Source: Ceratopteris richardii (lineage: Eukaryota > Streptophyta > Polypodiopsida > Polypodiales > Pteridaceae). Taken from it: DNA of 64,000 nucleotides. The position numbers and the translations under genes were made by a program. Positions 46,380 to 57,800 of the stretch are shown piece after piece. The stretch is from assembly GCA_020310875.1 (NCBI GenBank), contig CM035413.1:165911806-165975805 (forward strand), in the 5' to 3' direction. Within the stretch, counting starts at the first letter, position 1; every line of letters starts with the position of its first letter. The notes under the pieces are model-generated. The model saw only the letters and a list, made by a program, of their open reading frames with translations. It searched no databases and was not told the origin of the DNA.

Positions 46380-47028
46380 GTCTTCTTTCTTGAGAATGAG
46401 CACATAAATCATCCACATATACTTCTAAGCTCTTTCACAAGAACTCTTTGAAGACATGACACATGAGCCTTTGGAATGTTACAGGTGCATTGGTGAGCCC
46501 AAATGACATCACAAAACATGCAAAGATTTCCCACTCTATCACGAAAGCCGTTTTGTGTTGATCTTCTAGGGCAATGGTTACTTGTTTGTAACTTGAAAAT
46601 CCATCAAAGAAGCTATAAAGTTCCTTGCCTGCAACACACTCCAATAAATGTTAAGTGATTGGAAGTGGATAGATATCTTTGATTATAGAGACATTAATTT
46701 TTTTAAGGTTAATACGCACTCACAAATTTCCATTCTTCTTAGTCACCATTACAATGGGGGACACCCATTTAGTATGCTCAATCTTATAGATAAATCCAAA
46801 TTCAATCAGTCTATTGATTTCTTCTTTTACTTTGGTTGCATAAGTATCTCTATATGTGTAGGGCTTCTCTTTGATGTCAACCTTCATGGGGATCCTATGA
46901 GAGCATATTTCTAGATCTACCCCCTTCAGGTCTCTATAGGTCCACACAAACACATCCCTATGTTCCCTCAATAAAGCTACAAGCTCTACCTCTTCTTCTG
47001 CACTTAGGTCTTCTCTATGTACATACAT
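46380..47028 (-). pseudogene. Gypsy-3 reverse transcriptase relic
   Basis: FIYKIEHTKWVSPIVMVTKK, FFDGFSSYKQVTIALEDQHK, FVMSFGLTNAPVTFQRLMCH and an in-place YVDDLC box near 46395-46415 follow in the expected order on the minus strand. A stop separates the first block from the rest near 46680. Confidence 0.87.
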
Positions 47029-47251
47029 CGCTCTTCGTTCTCTTCAATGGTTACTAATTTTTTTTGTTCTTTTCTTTATCATCATACGCTTCTCCAGTGA
47101 TGGCCTCTCTCTTAGGAATTTGTACCAAAATGTTTTAATCTACAACTTCATATTTCTTGAAATTCTCTGGTACTTCAAACAATGATTCTTCCTCTACTTA
47201 TTTCATTGTTTTTCTTTTCTTTTTCTTTTGACTACCTTCACTTTCCTCCTT

Positions 47252-48289
47252 TCAATTTACAATTTTAATGCTTGTGAGAGGTTCTTCTTCTTTTTGGGTA
47301 AATACTCCTACATTTGCTAGATAGTGCTCCTTTGAGTCAAAACAACTATCCATCACATTGGATTCTAGGTCATCGCCATCCTCTTCTTCTTCTATGACCT
47401 CATTAGAGTCACAATCTTCTAGCAAAGGTTCACACATGAACAAAGAGATATCATAACCCTCATCATCACAATGAGGCATCCACTGTTCTTCATTGACAAT
47501 GATGTCATGGTGGCTAAGATTTTTGCCCAACCATGAGACTCTAATTCCTCATCTGGAAAGATCATCAATGTGTAGGGTGGGTCTCTAATCGGTCATGTCC
47601 TTGAGAAGTTCCTTCTTCTCTAGCTTTTATGCGTCCCTCCTCTTCCTTTGCAAGCTTTCACATCCACAAGTGAGTATCTTCATGCATCCAAGATGGATCA
47701 CAAGGACTTACAGAGTGCATAGAGATTGAATCTTCTTGCACCTTATGGATAGGATTCCACTATAGGGGTAGTACATCTTTGAATGTATAATCCTTCAAAT
47801 TGACCTTGGTTGTGACCCCTAAGTGCTGCAAGTACAAGGAGTTGGTTCCCCAATCTTGCACTATTTGCAATCGCCATTATAAGGGTCTTGCTAGGATATT
47901 TCATAGATGTTATTTTTGCCAAAGTCACATATAGCAAAGGTGTGTTCAAAATCTACACCACAAGTGGTTAGAGTTATCCGTTCTAGCAATCCTTGAGGTC
48001 TTTCAATATGGGAATCAACCATCTGAAGTTTCATTCTAGTTGGTCTTAATGCAGGCTTGAACCATTGCTTCCACAAGGAGGTGATCGTAATCGCCACACT
48101 AGAACCTGAATCTAAGATAGCTTTGGTTGTGTAACCTTGGTAGGTGATTGGAAGATAAGTATTACCTTCTTCACCTTCACTCATGTCTCCTATTTTATCT
48201 AGAGGTATCTCTGGGATTTTCATCTTAGAGCCTGCTTTTGATATATTGGAACCAAGCTCTGGAACCGGATTCGTCACATGTTTCCACAA
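47252..48289 (-). pseudogene. Gypsy-3 protease and linker relic
   Basis: TTKAILDSGSSVAITITSLW near 48140-48080 is a retropepsin active site with the DSG intact. GVDFEHTFAICDFGKNNIYE follows. The linker to RT (47530-47252) is very acidic (EDGDDLESNVMDSCFDS). A frameshift near 47900 breaks the polyprotein. Confidence 0.82.
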
Positions 48290-48780
48290 CTCATGTTTTA
48301 CTTTGAGCAGCTCTTCTAAGGTGACTTGGCACTACACCATAGTCTTGTTTAGGACTTCAGTGTTTCTTGGAACCATTGAGTCTTCATTTCTTACCAGTAT
48401 TGTGGGAGCTTTGATAATGAAGAGATTCTGATTCCCGTGGGCCTGTGAATTGTGGCAACTCTTGTAAACAATTAGATTCAAAATCTAATCTTTCATCTTC
48501 TTCTTGATATCCATAAATAGATGGAATGTCTTGGGGAAATTGACCATGAAGGTCATCAATTTCAGGAATAGGAGGGGGATTACCCTTCTCCTTGGCCATT
48601 TCTCTTCTTGTATTTCCTGCAAGAACTCTTGAGAGTACTGTTCAATTGAAAGATGTGTTCCACCATCCATGCAATCAGGAACATACCATTTCTTTGGTGG
48701 TGAGCTTTCTCTTTCAATAATTTCTTGAGCATGTGGAGGTAAAGAAACCTGCGACTTTTTTACCAATTGCTCTAATCTTT

Positions 48781-51700
48781 TTAGTAAAGATATTTACAAT
48801 GTTTTTAAGTGATCAAAATCACTGTTTTTATAAGGATTTCTTCTCAAAATTTGACATATACTTCTTGGAGCTCCCTAGATGCTCCCTTTTCTTGTGTGTC
48901 CACTTCTTCCACACATTCCCTCCCCTTGTGTCTGACCTTGGGTGCCAACACTCCTTGACAGTCCAAGGAGATGTGAGGAGGATATGAAGATCATGACAAG
49001 CATATACATGCAAGCACATGCACACATGGACACAAGGCAAGATAATAAAGATAGGAACAATGGAAGTTTTTATTCTCAATAATTCAATCACACTCTTTAA
49101 GAAGAATTATCTCTAAAGTCATGAAATCTGAAACATAAGTATTAACTAGGCTCCTCAAGCTCGAGGACTCCTTGGCTTGCACAAAATGGAGCTGCAAAAA
49201 TGTGAATTGATATTTACAATGGTTTAAGTGATCAAATTAGTGGTCTTATAAGGGTTTCTTCTCAAAATTGACATATACTTCTTGGAGCTCCCTACATGCT
49301 CCCTTTTCTTGTGTGTTCACTTCTTCGACGCATTATCGCAACTCGTGCGTGACTTTGAGTGCCAACACCTCCTACAAATTGGTGAAGATATGAGGAGGGT
49401 ATGAACATCATGAGCAATTGTGGCCAGCAAATGTGAGTGGCAAGCACATACATGCGCACAAACACATATGCATACCAAGCAAGATAACAAAGATAAAAAC
49501 AATGGAAACTTTGATTCTTAATAACTCGATCACACTCTTCAAGAAGCACTTTCTCTAAGTTGCGAAAACCCAAAAAATAAGACTTCTAGCTCTTTTTATA
49601 GTTTTTGAACTAGTTTTAGCCAATTTCAGACCTAATGGATGGTGTTGTTAAAAATTAAGTTCTTGATGCTATTTGAGGGCTCAAAGGAGCTCTAAAAACT
49701 ATGAAATCAATAAGATGAGTTATACCTAGGATCCTCAAGCTTGTGGACTTGTCATATTGCAAAAAATGGAGGTGAAAAAACATGAAATGATATTTACATT
49801 GATTTTTAGTGATCAAAATCACTTTTTTTTATAGGGGTTTGTTTGAAAATTTTACATATACTTCTTAGAACTCCTTACACGCTCCCTTTTCTCGTGTGTC
49901 CACTTGTTCGACATGTTCTTGCACCTTGTGCCTGACCCTTACTACCAAACTCCGTGAAAATCTTTGGAGATGTGAGGAAGATATGAAGATCATGAGCAAC
50001 TGTGGAGAACAAATTTAAGTGACAAACACATATACATAATGCACACACACACACAAGCACACAAGGAAAGATAACAAAGAAAGGAACAATGGAAGATTTG
50101 ATTCTCAATGACTCAATCACATTCTTCAAGAAGCTATTTCTCTAACTTGCTAACCCCTAAAAATGAGATCTCGAGCTCTTTTTATAGGTTTTTGACTAAT
50201 TTTGCCTAGTTTCAGGCTGAATAGCCGACCTAAATAAAAATTAAGTTCCCTATGTTGTTTGAGGGCTCAAATGAGCTCTAAAAATGATCAAATATGAAAC
50301 ATGAGTTCTATCTATGCTCCTCAAGCTTTAGGACTCCTCGACTTGCACAAAAAGGACCTGCATAAACATGAAATGATATTTACAATGGTTTTTAGTGATC
50401 AGAATACTCTTTTCCTAGGGGTTTGTTTTGAAAATTTGACATATACTTCTCGGAGCTCCCTACATGCTCCATCTTCTTGTGTGTACACTTCTTTGATGAA
50501 ATCTTGTGCCTCATGTCTAACCTTGAGTGCCAACACTCCTTGAAAATCCACAAAGATGTGAAGAGGATATGAAGATTGTGAGCAATTATGGCGAGACAAT
50601 GTGAGCGACATGCACATACATGCCCTCACACACACACATGCACACAAGGGAAGAAAACAAAGCTAGGAGCAATGGAAGCTTTGATTCTTAATAACTCGAT
50701 CAAATTCTTCAAGAAGTTCTTTCTCTAACTTGGTAACCCCTAAAAATTAAGACTCTAGTCCTTTTTATACATTTTTGATTAGTTTTGCCTAGTTTCAGAC
50801 CTAATGGCCAGCCTAGGTCAAAATTAAGTTCTTGATGCTATTTGAGAGTTCAAATGAGCGCTAAAAATTATGAAATCGAAAATGTTAGTTCTACCTCTGC
50901 TCCTCGAGCTCAAGGACTCCTCGGATTACACAAAAAGGACCTCCAAAAACAATATTTACAATGGTTTTTAGTGACCAGAATCACTATTTTCATAGGGGTT
51001 TGTTTACTTCTTGGAGCTCCCTACATGCTCCCTCTTCTTGTGTATCCACTTCTTTGATGCATTCGTGTGCCTCATGCCTAACCTTAAGTGCCAACACTCC
51101 CTAAAAATCCGTGGAGATAGGATGGGGATTTGAAGATGGCGAGTAATTGTGACGAACAAATATGAGTGACAAGCGCATAGATGCACACATACACACACAC
51201 GCACAAGACAAGATAACAAAGTTAACAACAATGGAAGCTTTGTTTCTCAATAACTCAATCAAACTCTTCAACAAGCAATTTCTTTAACTTAGTAAGCCCC
51301 AAAAATGAGTTCTATTAGTTAAAAATTAAGTTCTTGTTGCTATTTGAGGGCTCAAATGAGCTCTAAAGAATATGAAATCTGAAACATGAGCTCCACCTAT
51401 GTTGCTCAAACTCGATGACTCTTCAGCTTGCACAAAATAGAGTTGTAAAAATGTGAAAGGATATTTACAATAGTTTTAATTGATCAAAATCACTATTTTT
51501 ATAGGGGTTTCTTTTGAAAATTTGGTATATACTTCTTGGAGCTCCATACATGTTCCCTCTTCTATGGAGACATGAAGAGGATATAAAGATCATGAGCAAT
51601 TGTGGCAAGCAAATGTGAGTGACAAGCACATACATGCATGGACACACACATATGCACACAAAGCAAGATAACAAAGATAGGAACAATGGAAGCTTTGATT

Positions 51701-52398
51701 CCCAATAATGCAATCAGACTCTTCAAGAAGCTTTTTCTCTAACTTTTGAACCCCCAAAAATAAGCTCTTCGGCTCTTTTTATAATTTTGTGGCTAGTTTT
51801 GGGTAGTTGCATACATAATGGCCATCCTAGTTAAAAATTAAGTTCTTGATGCTATTTGAGAGCTCAAATGAGCTCCCAAAATTATGAGATCCAAAGTGTG
51901 AGTCCTACCTAGGCTCCTCAAGGTTGAGGACTCCTAGGGTTACATGAAATGGAGCTTTAGAAATGTAAAATGATATTTTCAATGGTTTTTAGTGATCAAA
52001 ATCATTGTTTTTATAGGGGTTTCTTTTGAAAATATGACATATACTTTTGGGAGCTCCCTAGATGCTGCTTCTTCTTGTGTTTCCACTTCTTTGATGTGTT
52101 CCTTAGTTCATGCATGACCTTGCGTGCAAACACTCCCTGGAAATCCCCAGAAAGGTGAGGAGGATATGAAGATCGTGAGCAATTATGGTGAGAAAATGCG
52201 AGTGACAAGCACATACATGCATGCAGATACGCACACACACACACACACACACACAAGGAAAGATAACAAAGATAGGAATAACAGAAGCTTTGAATCTCAA
52301 TAACTAGACCAAACTATTCAAGAATCTCTTTCTCTAACTTTTTAACCACCAAAAATGAGCACACTAGCTCTTTTTATAGTTTTTTGACTAGTTTTAGC
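48781..52398 (-). repeat. Tandem array of about seven LTR-derived units (420-590 bp each)
   Basis: Seven head-to-tail copies share ATTTACAATGGTTTTTAGTGATC, CTTGGAGCTCCCTACATGCTCC, a CA-dinucleotide run, CTCTTTTTATAG and CTCAAGCTTGAGGACTCC. The ATTTACAATGG-like block recurs near 48792, 49211, 49790, 50381, 50952, 51466 and 51973. The sequence is that of the gypsy LTR family (16866, 18150, 30201). Units follow one another directly, without primer site, polypurine tract or coding sequence between them. Confidence 0.85.
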
Positions 52399-52475
52399 TG
52401 TTTGGTGTGTGTAGAAGTGCGAGACACACACAAGTAGCACACACAAGGAGCAACACTGAGTCACAACAAAGGAGA
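52399..52475 (-). repeat. Copia B LTR fragment
   Basis: TGTTTGGTGTGTGTAGAAGT, then CGAGACACACACAAG, matches the left end of the copia B1 LTR at 40836. Homology ends after about 75 bp. It marks the border between the LTR array and the 3' flank of gene B. Confidence 0.7.
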
Positions 52476-53106
52476 ACAAAGACATGTTCTCTTTTTCTTT
52501 TTACCTAAATACCATTATATGAAGCAAAAAAGTGGGCATTTTACAATATCTAGAAAGCATCACGAGTCTTGCTTGTAAATATTGTCTTTAGAAGCTTGAT
52601 CTCACATCCCAAGTAGTCAAGATAGATATACTAAAATTCTTGCTGCCATGAAAACTAGTTGTTGAGCATGACCAAGAATCCCACATCATGATCTTGGACA
52701 ATAGATTAGAGTTGAAAAGGTACAAGTAAGAATTCGCGAAGCTCCTTCATTACATCTATAACCTCAACAAGCACAGAAGATAGCTAATTAAAAGTTACTC
52801 GAAAATTAGAGTACATGTGTTGTAAAAATCAGAGCATTTTAACAAGGCAATTAAGATCATCCCCTTTGTATGGTTAAGATCCCCATTGAATGCCTGGCCA
52901 TATTAGCAGAATATGAAATACACTTCACAAAAGCATTCCCAAGAGAAGATAATATTCAACAAAATTATACTAAGAAGCATTCACACATGATCAGAGAAAT
53001 GCTCAAGATAAATCAAGCTGAACACCAAGTGGAAGCAGAACTCCAAATTATATTTCCATTAAAATGATCTTTTACATTTCATGTGTTTTACAAGAGTTAT
53101 GTGAAT
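52476..53106. other. 3' flank of gene B
   Basis: AT-rich with no coding region I can support; the 65-codon frame at 52870 looks accidental. It probably contains the 3' untranslated region of gene B and, if the unit is a transposon, one of its ends. I found no terminal inverted repeat against 61731-62183 by eye. Confidence 0.5.
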
Positions 53107-56100
53107 CTACAATAGAAGCTGATCATAGCTTTCCTCAGGCTCAAGGATATTGGTATCCTCTGGCACATTAGAACACCTATCTTGCCTCTCTTGCTCCAAG
53201 ATTGGCTCTTCAAGGTCAGCCATGTCCCCAGGTTCATCTGCAAGTGGGGGAACAGGCTCCCTTGAAGCTGGTTGGAAACTCTCCGTATCTGCAATGTGCT
53301 TCCTTCCAACCTCTTGGTCTTCATCTGGGCATTCATTCAGCCCATTGATTCTCATTCTAATGAAGCTCACTTGAGCATCATCCTTCTCCACAGCTATGCA
53401 GTGCCTGAACATCTTTAAGGAGCAAGCCAGAGTCGTTCCTGAAACAGCAGAAAACCTCTTAGAGGCTTCAATCAACAATGACTAATGAAAATTGTGAAAA
53501 TTGAAATTACCTGTGCCCGAAAAAAGGTCTAGGACCCAGTCATCATCATTGGAAAATAGCTGAAGCAATCTCATTATGAGTTTTTGTGGCTTCTGATAAG
53601 GGTTAACCAATGTCATGTCCCCAGCTACATGACGAAGTTTCTTGGTAACGGCTGGGAACATGAGCACATTTGAGATCCCATTCTCATTGCAATGCTCCCT
53701 GACTCTCCTTTTGCTTACTTCATCATAATAGCCAACTGTAATGCATTCAGTGGCGCTCACAAACCGATGCAAAGGAGTGTGATTTACGTTTGTCTTCACC
53801 CTGCAAAAAGGAACTATGAGTCACATAGGGCATCATTAAAGCCATGGAGATAGAAAGAAGATTACTTACCAAGTGAGGCACTCCACAGCATGACATCTTG
53901 CCTTCAGAGCAGTTGAAACAGAGAAAGACTGGTCCCTGCTATGGAAAATTACTATCCTCCAAAGAGGAGACATAGTCAACTCTGCAAAATCAGTGACCAT
54001 CTTCCGAATCTGAGGGTGTTTGAAGGGTTCATCATCATTAACTGATCCTAACATCCTAAATCCATAGGGTATGTCCGCTATGAGAAGGGAGAAATGTTTT
54101 CTAGGCACAACAGAACAAATATTATTTACATCACTACAGAACACATTGTAATATATAGGCCTAAGGGGGTCTAGGGGATTGGAGAAACATTTAAGATCGG
54201 GTTCATCATCAAAATCCATCTCCTTCCCTTTCAGTCTAGATTTCTCATGCCTTGCTCTTTGAATGTGAGCAAGGAATGCAGGGGGGCAATCATCTAGTAC
54301 CTCTGTAGACTTACTTTTCCTTGGTTTCTGCAGAACAAATTGGAAAGACAATTAGAAGAGCTCTTCAGTACAGCAAACAGAACATAAAGAACGGATGTAT
54401 GGCATCGATTTCTTGTTGGGGTAGATGCTAGGCATCGACCTTCTACTGAAAATCGATGCTTGGCATCGACCTAGGGACCTAAGTTGATGCGTGGCATCGA
54501 CTTTTGCCACGAGGTCGATGCCTGGCATCGACTTTTGTTGCAGGTCGATGCCAGGCATCGACTTATGCTGCAAGTCGATGCCAGGCATCGACTTATGCCC
54601 CCAAGTCGATGCCAGGCATCGACTTATGCTTCAAGTCGATGCCAGGCATCGACTTATGCCCCCAAGTCGATGCCAGGCATCGACTTATGCCCCCAAGTCG
54701 ATGCCAGGCAATGCATCAAATTGGTTAGGATGAAATATTCTGATAAGAGAACCTACCCAATCACGAAACAGGATGAAATATTCTGATAAGGCTTTGTAGG
54801 ATGATGTGGTTGGATAGTCTGCTTGGACCTCTGTCCAAGAAAAGCAACCCAGCCTCTTCATCATCACCTCCTGAATCTTCATGTACACTTTATGACTACA
54901 GACACATAAATATAAAAGAGACTAGGTTAGACAAGAAGCATGGGAGGAGGGAAAAAGGATCTGAGAATAACATACATACTTATTGAGGTCAGTCACCATC
55001 TCCTCGAGGCTTAACTCCTTCGAGATTACCCTTGACAAAGTTGATATGATCAATGTATCATCCTTGATTCCTTGAAGGGCCCTCCATGGGGTCAGCTTCA
55101 TGTCCTCAGGAGCCTCTTCAATTGAAAGGTCAACTTTCCTTCCCTTTCCCTTCAGATCAACTTGTGGGTCTGGCCTCGACTTTCGTTGCTTCTGGCCCTT
55201 GACCTCCTTGTGCTCCCACATTGTGAAAATTCTATCCTGAAGATCCCAGATCTCACCTGATCTGAATGCCAGTTGAAACCATGGATCATATTTCCTCAAA
55301 GCATCTGACTTTCTATTCTCATCCAATGCAATTCCAACCTCAATAAGGCATTGCTTTCGTAGATTGGGATGTATTCTCCCAGCTTCCTTCACAAGACAAT
55401 CTTCGTATTCATGGTGGAAGAACCGAATTCTCTCTATGGAGGACATCTTCTGCCTGTAGTCATTGTCGTTGTTGTGATCCCAAGCAAGAAGCTTGGCTTC
55501 CTCAGTTGTAAGACCAGCATATATCTTACACTTTGCATACCTAAAGAAAAATGTAGTAGGGTGCTCCTTCACTAACTGTCTACGAGCCTCTGTAGAGTGT
55601 GAACCTCCAATCACATAATAAGTGTAATCCTCAAACAAACCATCATTGAAATCCTCCACACAGCTGCACTCATTCGGATCCACCATGACAAGGAATGGCA
55701 CAACAGTAGCATGAGGATTTATTTTCATTTTCTTCTTAAGATTCTGGACGTGCAAATTATGTGGCTCCCTGATCTCAAGGGGCCTCCTCCCTATGACTGG
55801 ATCCACTGGCGGCCTGTGGATAATATTAATCGGCAGGTGGAACAACTGCCCCTTCTTCACAACTTTTCTTCTAGCTATGTCCTCCCTCATCTTATTCTGC
55901 TCAGTGCCAAGCACACCAGATGCAAGCTCTCCACCAGGTGCAACAATTATGTCCCCAGAGCTAGAGCTTGAGTCAGAAAAGTCCTCTTCTGAAATTATCT
56001 TCTTTTTCTTTTGGGGCTTTTTCTGCACACTCTGCTTACCCCTTGCCTTTACAAGGGTCGTCTTCTTGTGCTGTGTTGGCATGATATTGCCCTGGATCCA

Positions 56101-57721
56101 TGGCATCAGGTCCTTGATGAAATTCACTGAGTCTCTGCATATCTGAGCTAGCCCTTCTGGAACACAGCACTCTGGGCACAAGAAATCCATCTTGCATATG
56201 ACATTTCTTAATCCTTTCGATGTCTCCACCAAGAAAAGCAGGTTGTCAGAATCTTCATCTTCATAATCCAATTTGTAAACAAGTCCATACTGAAAACCTT
56301 GTGTTGTCGTGATCTTTCCTCTGCCATAGGCCCCTGCGAACACAAGGAGGACTGCATTCTTCTCTTCAACGTACTGAAGGCACCATTCGAGATTTGTCAT
56401 GTCCCGAAGTGGACGATCTGTCCTCATGACCTCGGTCTCCCTAGACCTTTCCTTCATATTTGGATCCTCCACAGGAATTTTTATGCTACTCTGTCCACCT
56501 GAGGATATTCCTAGTGGGTTGCTGGCCTTCTCAGAGGATAATGGTGCAATAATTTTCTTTGGCTTTGCTTGGTGACCACTGCCTTTGTCACGTTGCTGGT
56601 CAGCAGAGCCCATGGTGACTCTGAGCTTCTTGATGGGCCTTTCATCCTTGTACTCCGCATCCCTGAAGGCACTTGGAAATATCAGAACAACGTAAATGTG
56701 GTTTCAAAGGCCCAAGTCCATGCAAGGCATCGATTTTGAGCTTCAGGTCGATGCCAGGCATCGATATTTAAGTGCATGTCGATGCCAGGCATCGACTTTG
56801 TGTGCAAGTCGATGCCAAGCATCGACTTGAGGGTGAAAGTCGATGCCAGGCATCGAGTTGGGGGTGCAAGAGTCGATGCTTGGCATCCACTTTTGGGCCC
56901 AAGTCGATGCTTGGCATCGACTTTTGGGCCAAGTCGATGCCTGGCATCGACTTTTACCCTCAAGTCGATGCCTGGCATCGACTTGCACACAAAGTCGATG
57001 CCTGGCATCGACATGCACTTAAACATCGATGCCTGGCATCGACCTGAAGCTCAAAATCGATGCCTGGCATCGACTTGGGCACAAAAGTCGATGCCAAGCA
57101 TCGACTTGGGCCCAAAAGCCGATGCCAAGCATCGACTTTGCACCCAAAAGTCGATGCCTGGCATCGACCTTTCAGTGCATGTAGATGCCGTCAAGTCGAT
57201 GCTTGGCATCGACTTTTGGGCCCAAGTCGATGCCTGGCATCGACTTGTAGGTGCATGTCGATGCCAGGCATCGACTTGTCGGTGCAAGTTGATGCCTGGC
57301 ATCGACTTGCAGCCCCAAGTCGATGCCAGGCATCGACTTGGGGCTGCAAGTCGATGCCAGGCATCGACTTGGGGCTGCAAGTCGATGCCAGGCATCGACT
57401 TGCACCGACAAGTCGATGCCTGGCATCGACTTGCACCTGCAAGTCGATGCCTGGCATCGACTTGCAATCCTAAGTCGATGCCTGGCATCGACTTACACCT
57501 TAAAGTCGATGCCAGGCATCGAGCTGTACATGCTTTGGATCCATATTTCTAGAGGTAAGAAAAATAAATACCTAGAAATCAGATATTTACACAGACATAC
57601 AGAGGGAATCTTTTTGGAATCTTTGTTTATGTTATGATTTTGTCTACCTCTTGGTACTTTTGCCAACATTCTTCTTCTCCATCAGACTTGGCTTGCTGGT
57701 ATGCTGACCTCTGTGCTCCAT
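53107..57721 (-). CDS. Gene B: ParB-like domain fused to a DNA amino-methyltransferase, six exons
   Basis: My model is exons 57721-57648, 56662-54980, 54895-54757, 54327-53870, 53800-53511 and 53438-53107. All introns are GT...AG, and the exons total 2976 bases (992 codons with stop), in frame throughout. The 991-aa protein has a basic N-terminus and a lysine- and serine-rich linker (about 225-265). A ParB/sulfiredoxin-like region follows at about 300-426 with VIGGSHSTEARRQL at 375-388. The methyltransferase is at about 690-910. Its motif IV is DIPY (717-720, normally DPPY), then comes NPYQKPQKLI (motif X-like), then DLFSGTGTT (876-884, SAM-binding motif I). Motif IV before motif I marks the beta class, which methylates adenine N6 or cytosine N4. 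Domains and model are strongly supported; activity and target are not known. It is divergent from gene A, and a decayed copy is B'. Confidence 0.9.
54394..54714. repeat. Palindrome array in intron 3 of gene B (about 11 copies)
   Basis: Copies of GTCGATGCC-W-GGCATCGAC are spaced by about 10-14 bp (period near 30-31 bp), mostly inside the intron between exons 3 and 4. Copies toward 54714 are nearly perfect; those toward 54394 have one or two changes. Being palindromic and stop-free, the array gives open frames on both strands that read PGIDL/ARHRL; these are not genes. Confidence 0.93.
56716..57524. repeat. Palindrome array in intron 1 of gene B (about 27 copies)
   Basis: The same 19-bp palindrome as at 54394-54714 fills most of the 985-bp intron 1 (57647-56663). 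The centre is A or T, and spacers of about 10-14 bp vary in sequence (for example TTGGGGCTGCAA, TTGTAGGTGCAT). A few copies have CCAAGC or CTTGGC centres. Open frames of up to 258 codons across it are repeat artefacts. Confidence 0.94.
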
Positions 57722-57790
57722 GGCTGTCTGTGCTCTGCTGCTCTCTCTTGCTCGTGGATTTTGAAAATGCGAATGATCTCCTCCTCTGGT

Positions 57791-57800
57791 ATTTATAGGC
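57791..57800 (-). promoter_or_regulatory. Probable TATA box of gene B
   Basis: The minus strand reads GCCTATAAAT, about 70 bases upstream of the ATG at 57721. This position is reasonable for a plant promoter and supports the 57721 start over the internal ATG at 56613. Confidence 0.6.

Larger units (their letters stand above)
44500..48780 (-). mobile_element. Gypsy-3: minus-strand gypsy element with pol, decayed
   Basis: From right to left it has the end of Gag (48766-48485), protease (48289-47891), RT (47028-46380), RNase H (46306-45530) and integrase (45074-44530). The order protease-RT-RNase H-integrase is diagnostic of Ty3/gypsy. It is truncated on the right by the LTR tandem array and on the left inside integrase. 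Stops and frameshifts occur in every domain. Confidence 0.88.

Noticed and set aside
54484-54786. Three overlapping plus-strand frames of 74-100 codons
   Set aside because: Same repeat artefact, within intron 3 of gene B.
54922-56613. Gene B read as a single-exon 563-aa protein starting at 56613
   Set aside because: The frame is open upstream of that ATG to an acceptor at 56663, which joins in frame to a short exon with ATG at 57721. Downstream, exon 3 joins at a donor at 54979. The last residues of the single-exon frame are intron.
56716-57524. CRISPR array
   Set aside because: Short palindromes with variable 10-14-bp spacers, within an intron of a plant gene, with no cas genes.
56776-57552. 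A 258-codon plus-strand open frame rich in SMPGIDL / RCLAST repeats, with similar frames on the minus strand
   Set aside because: It lies in intron 1 of gene B. The frames exist because the 19-bp palindrome and its spacers lack stops in most phases on both strands. No non-repetitive coding sequence flanks them.
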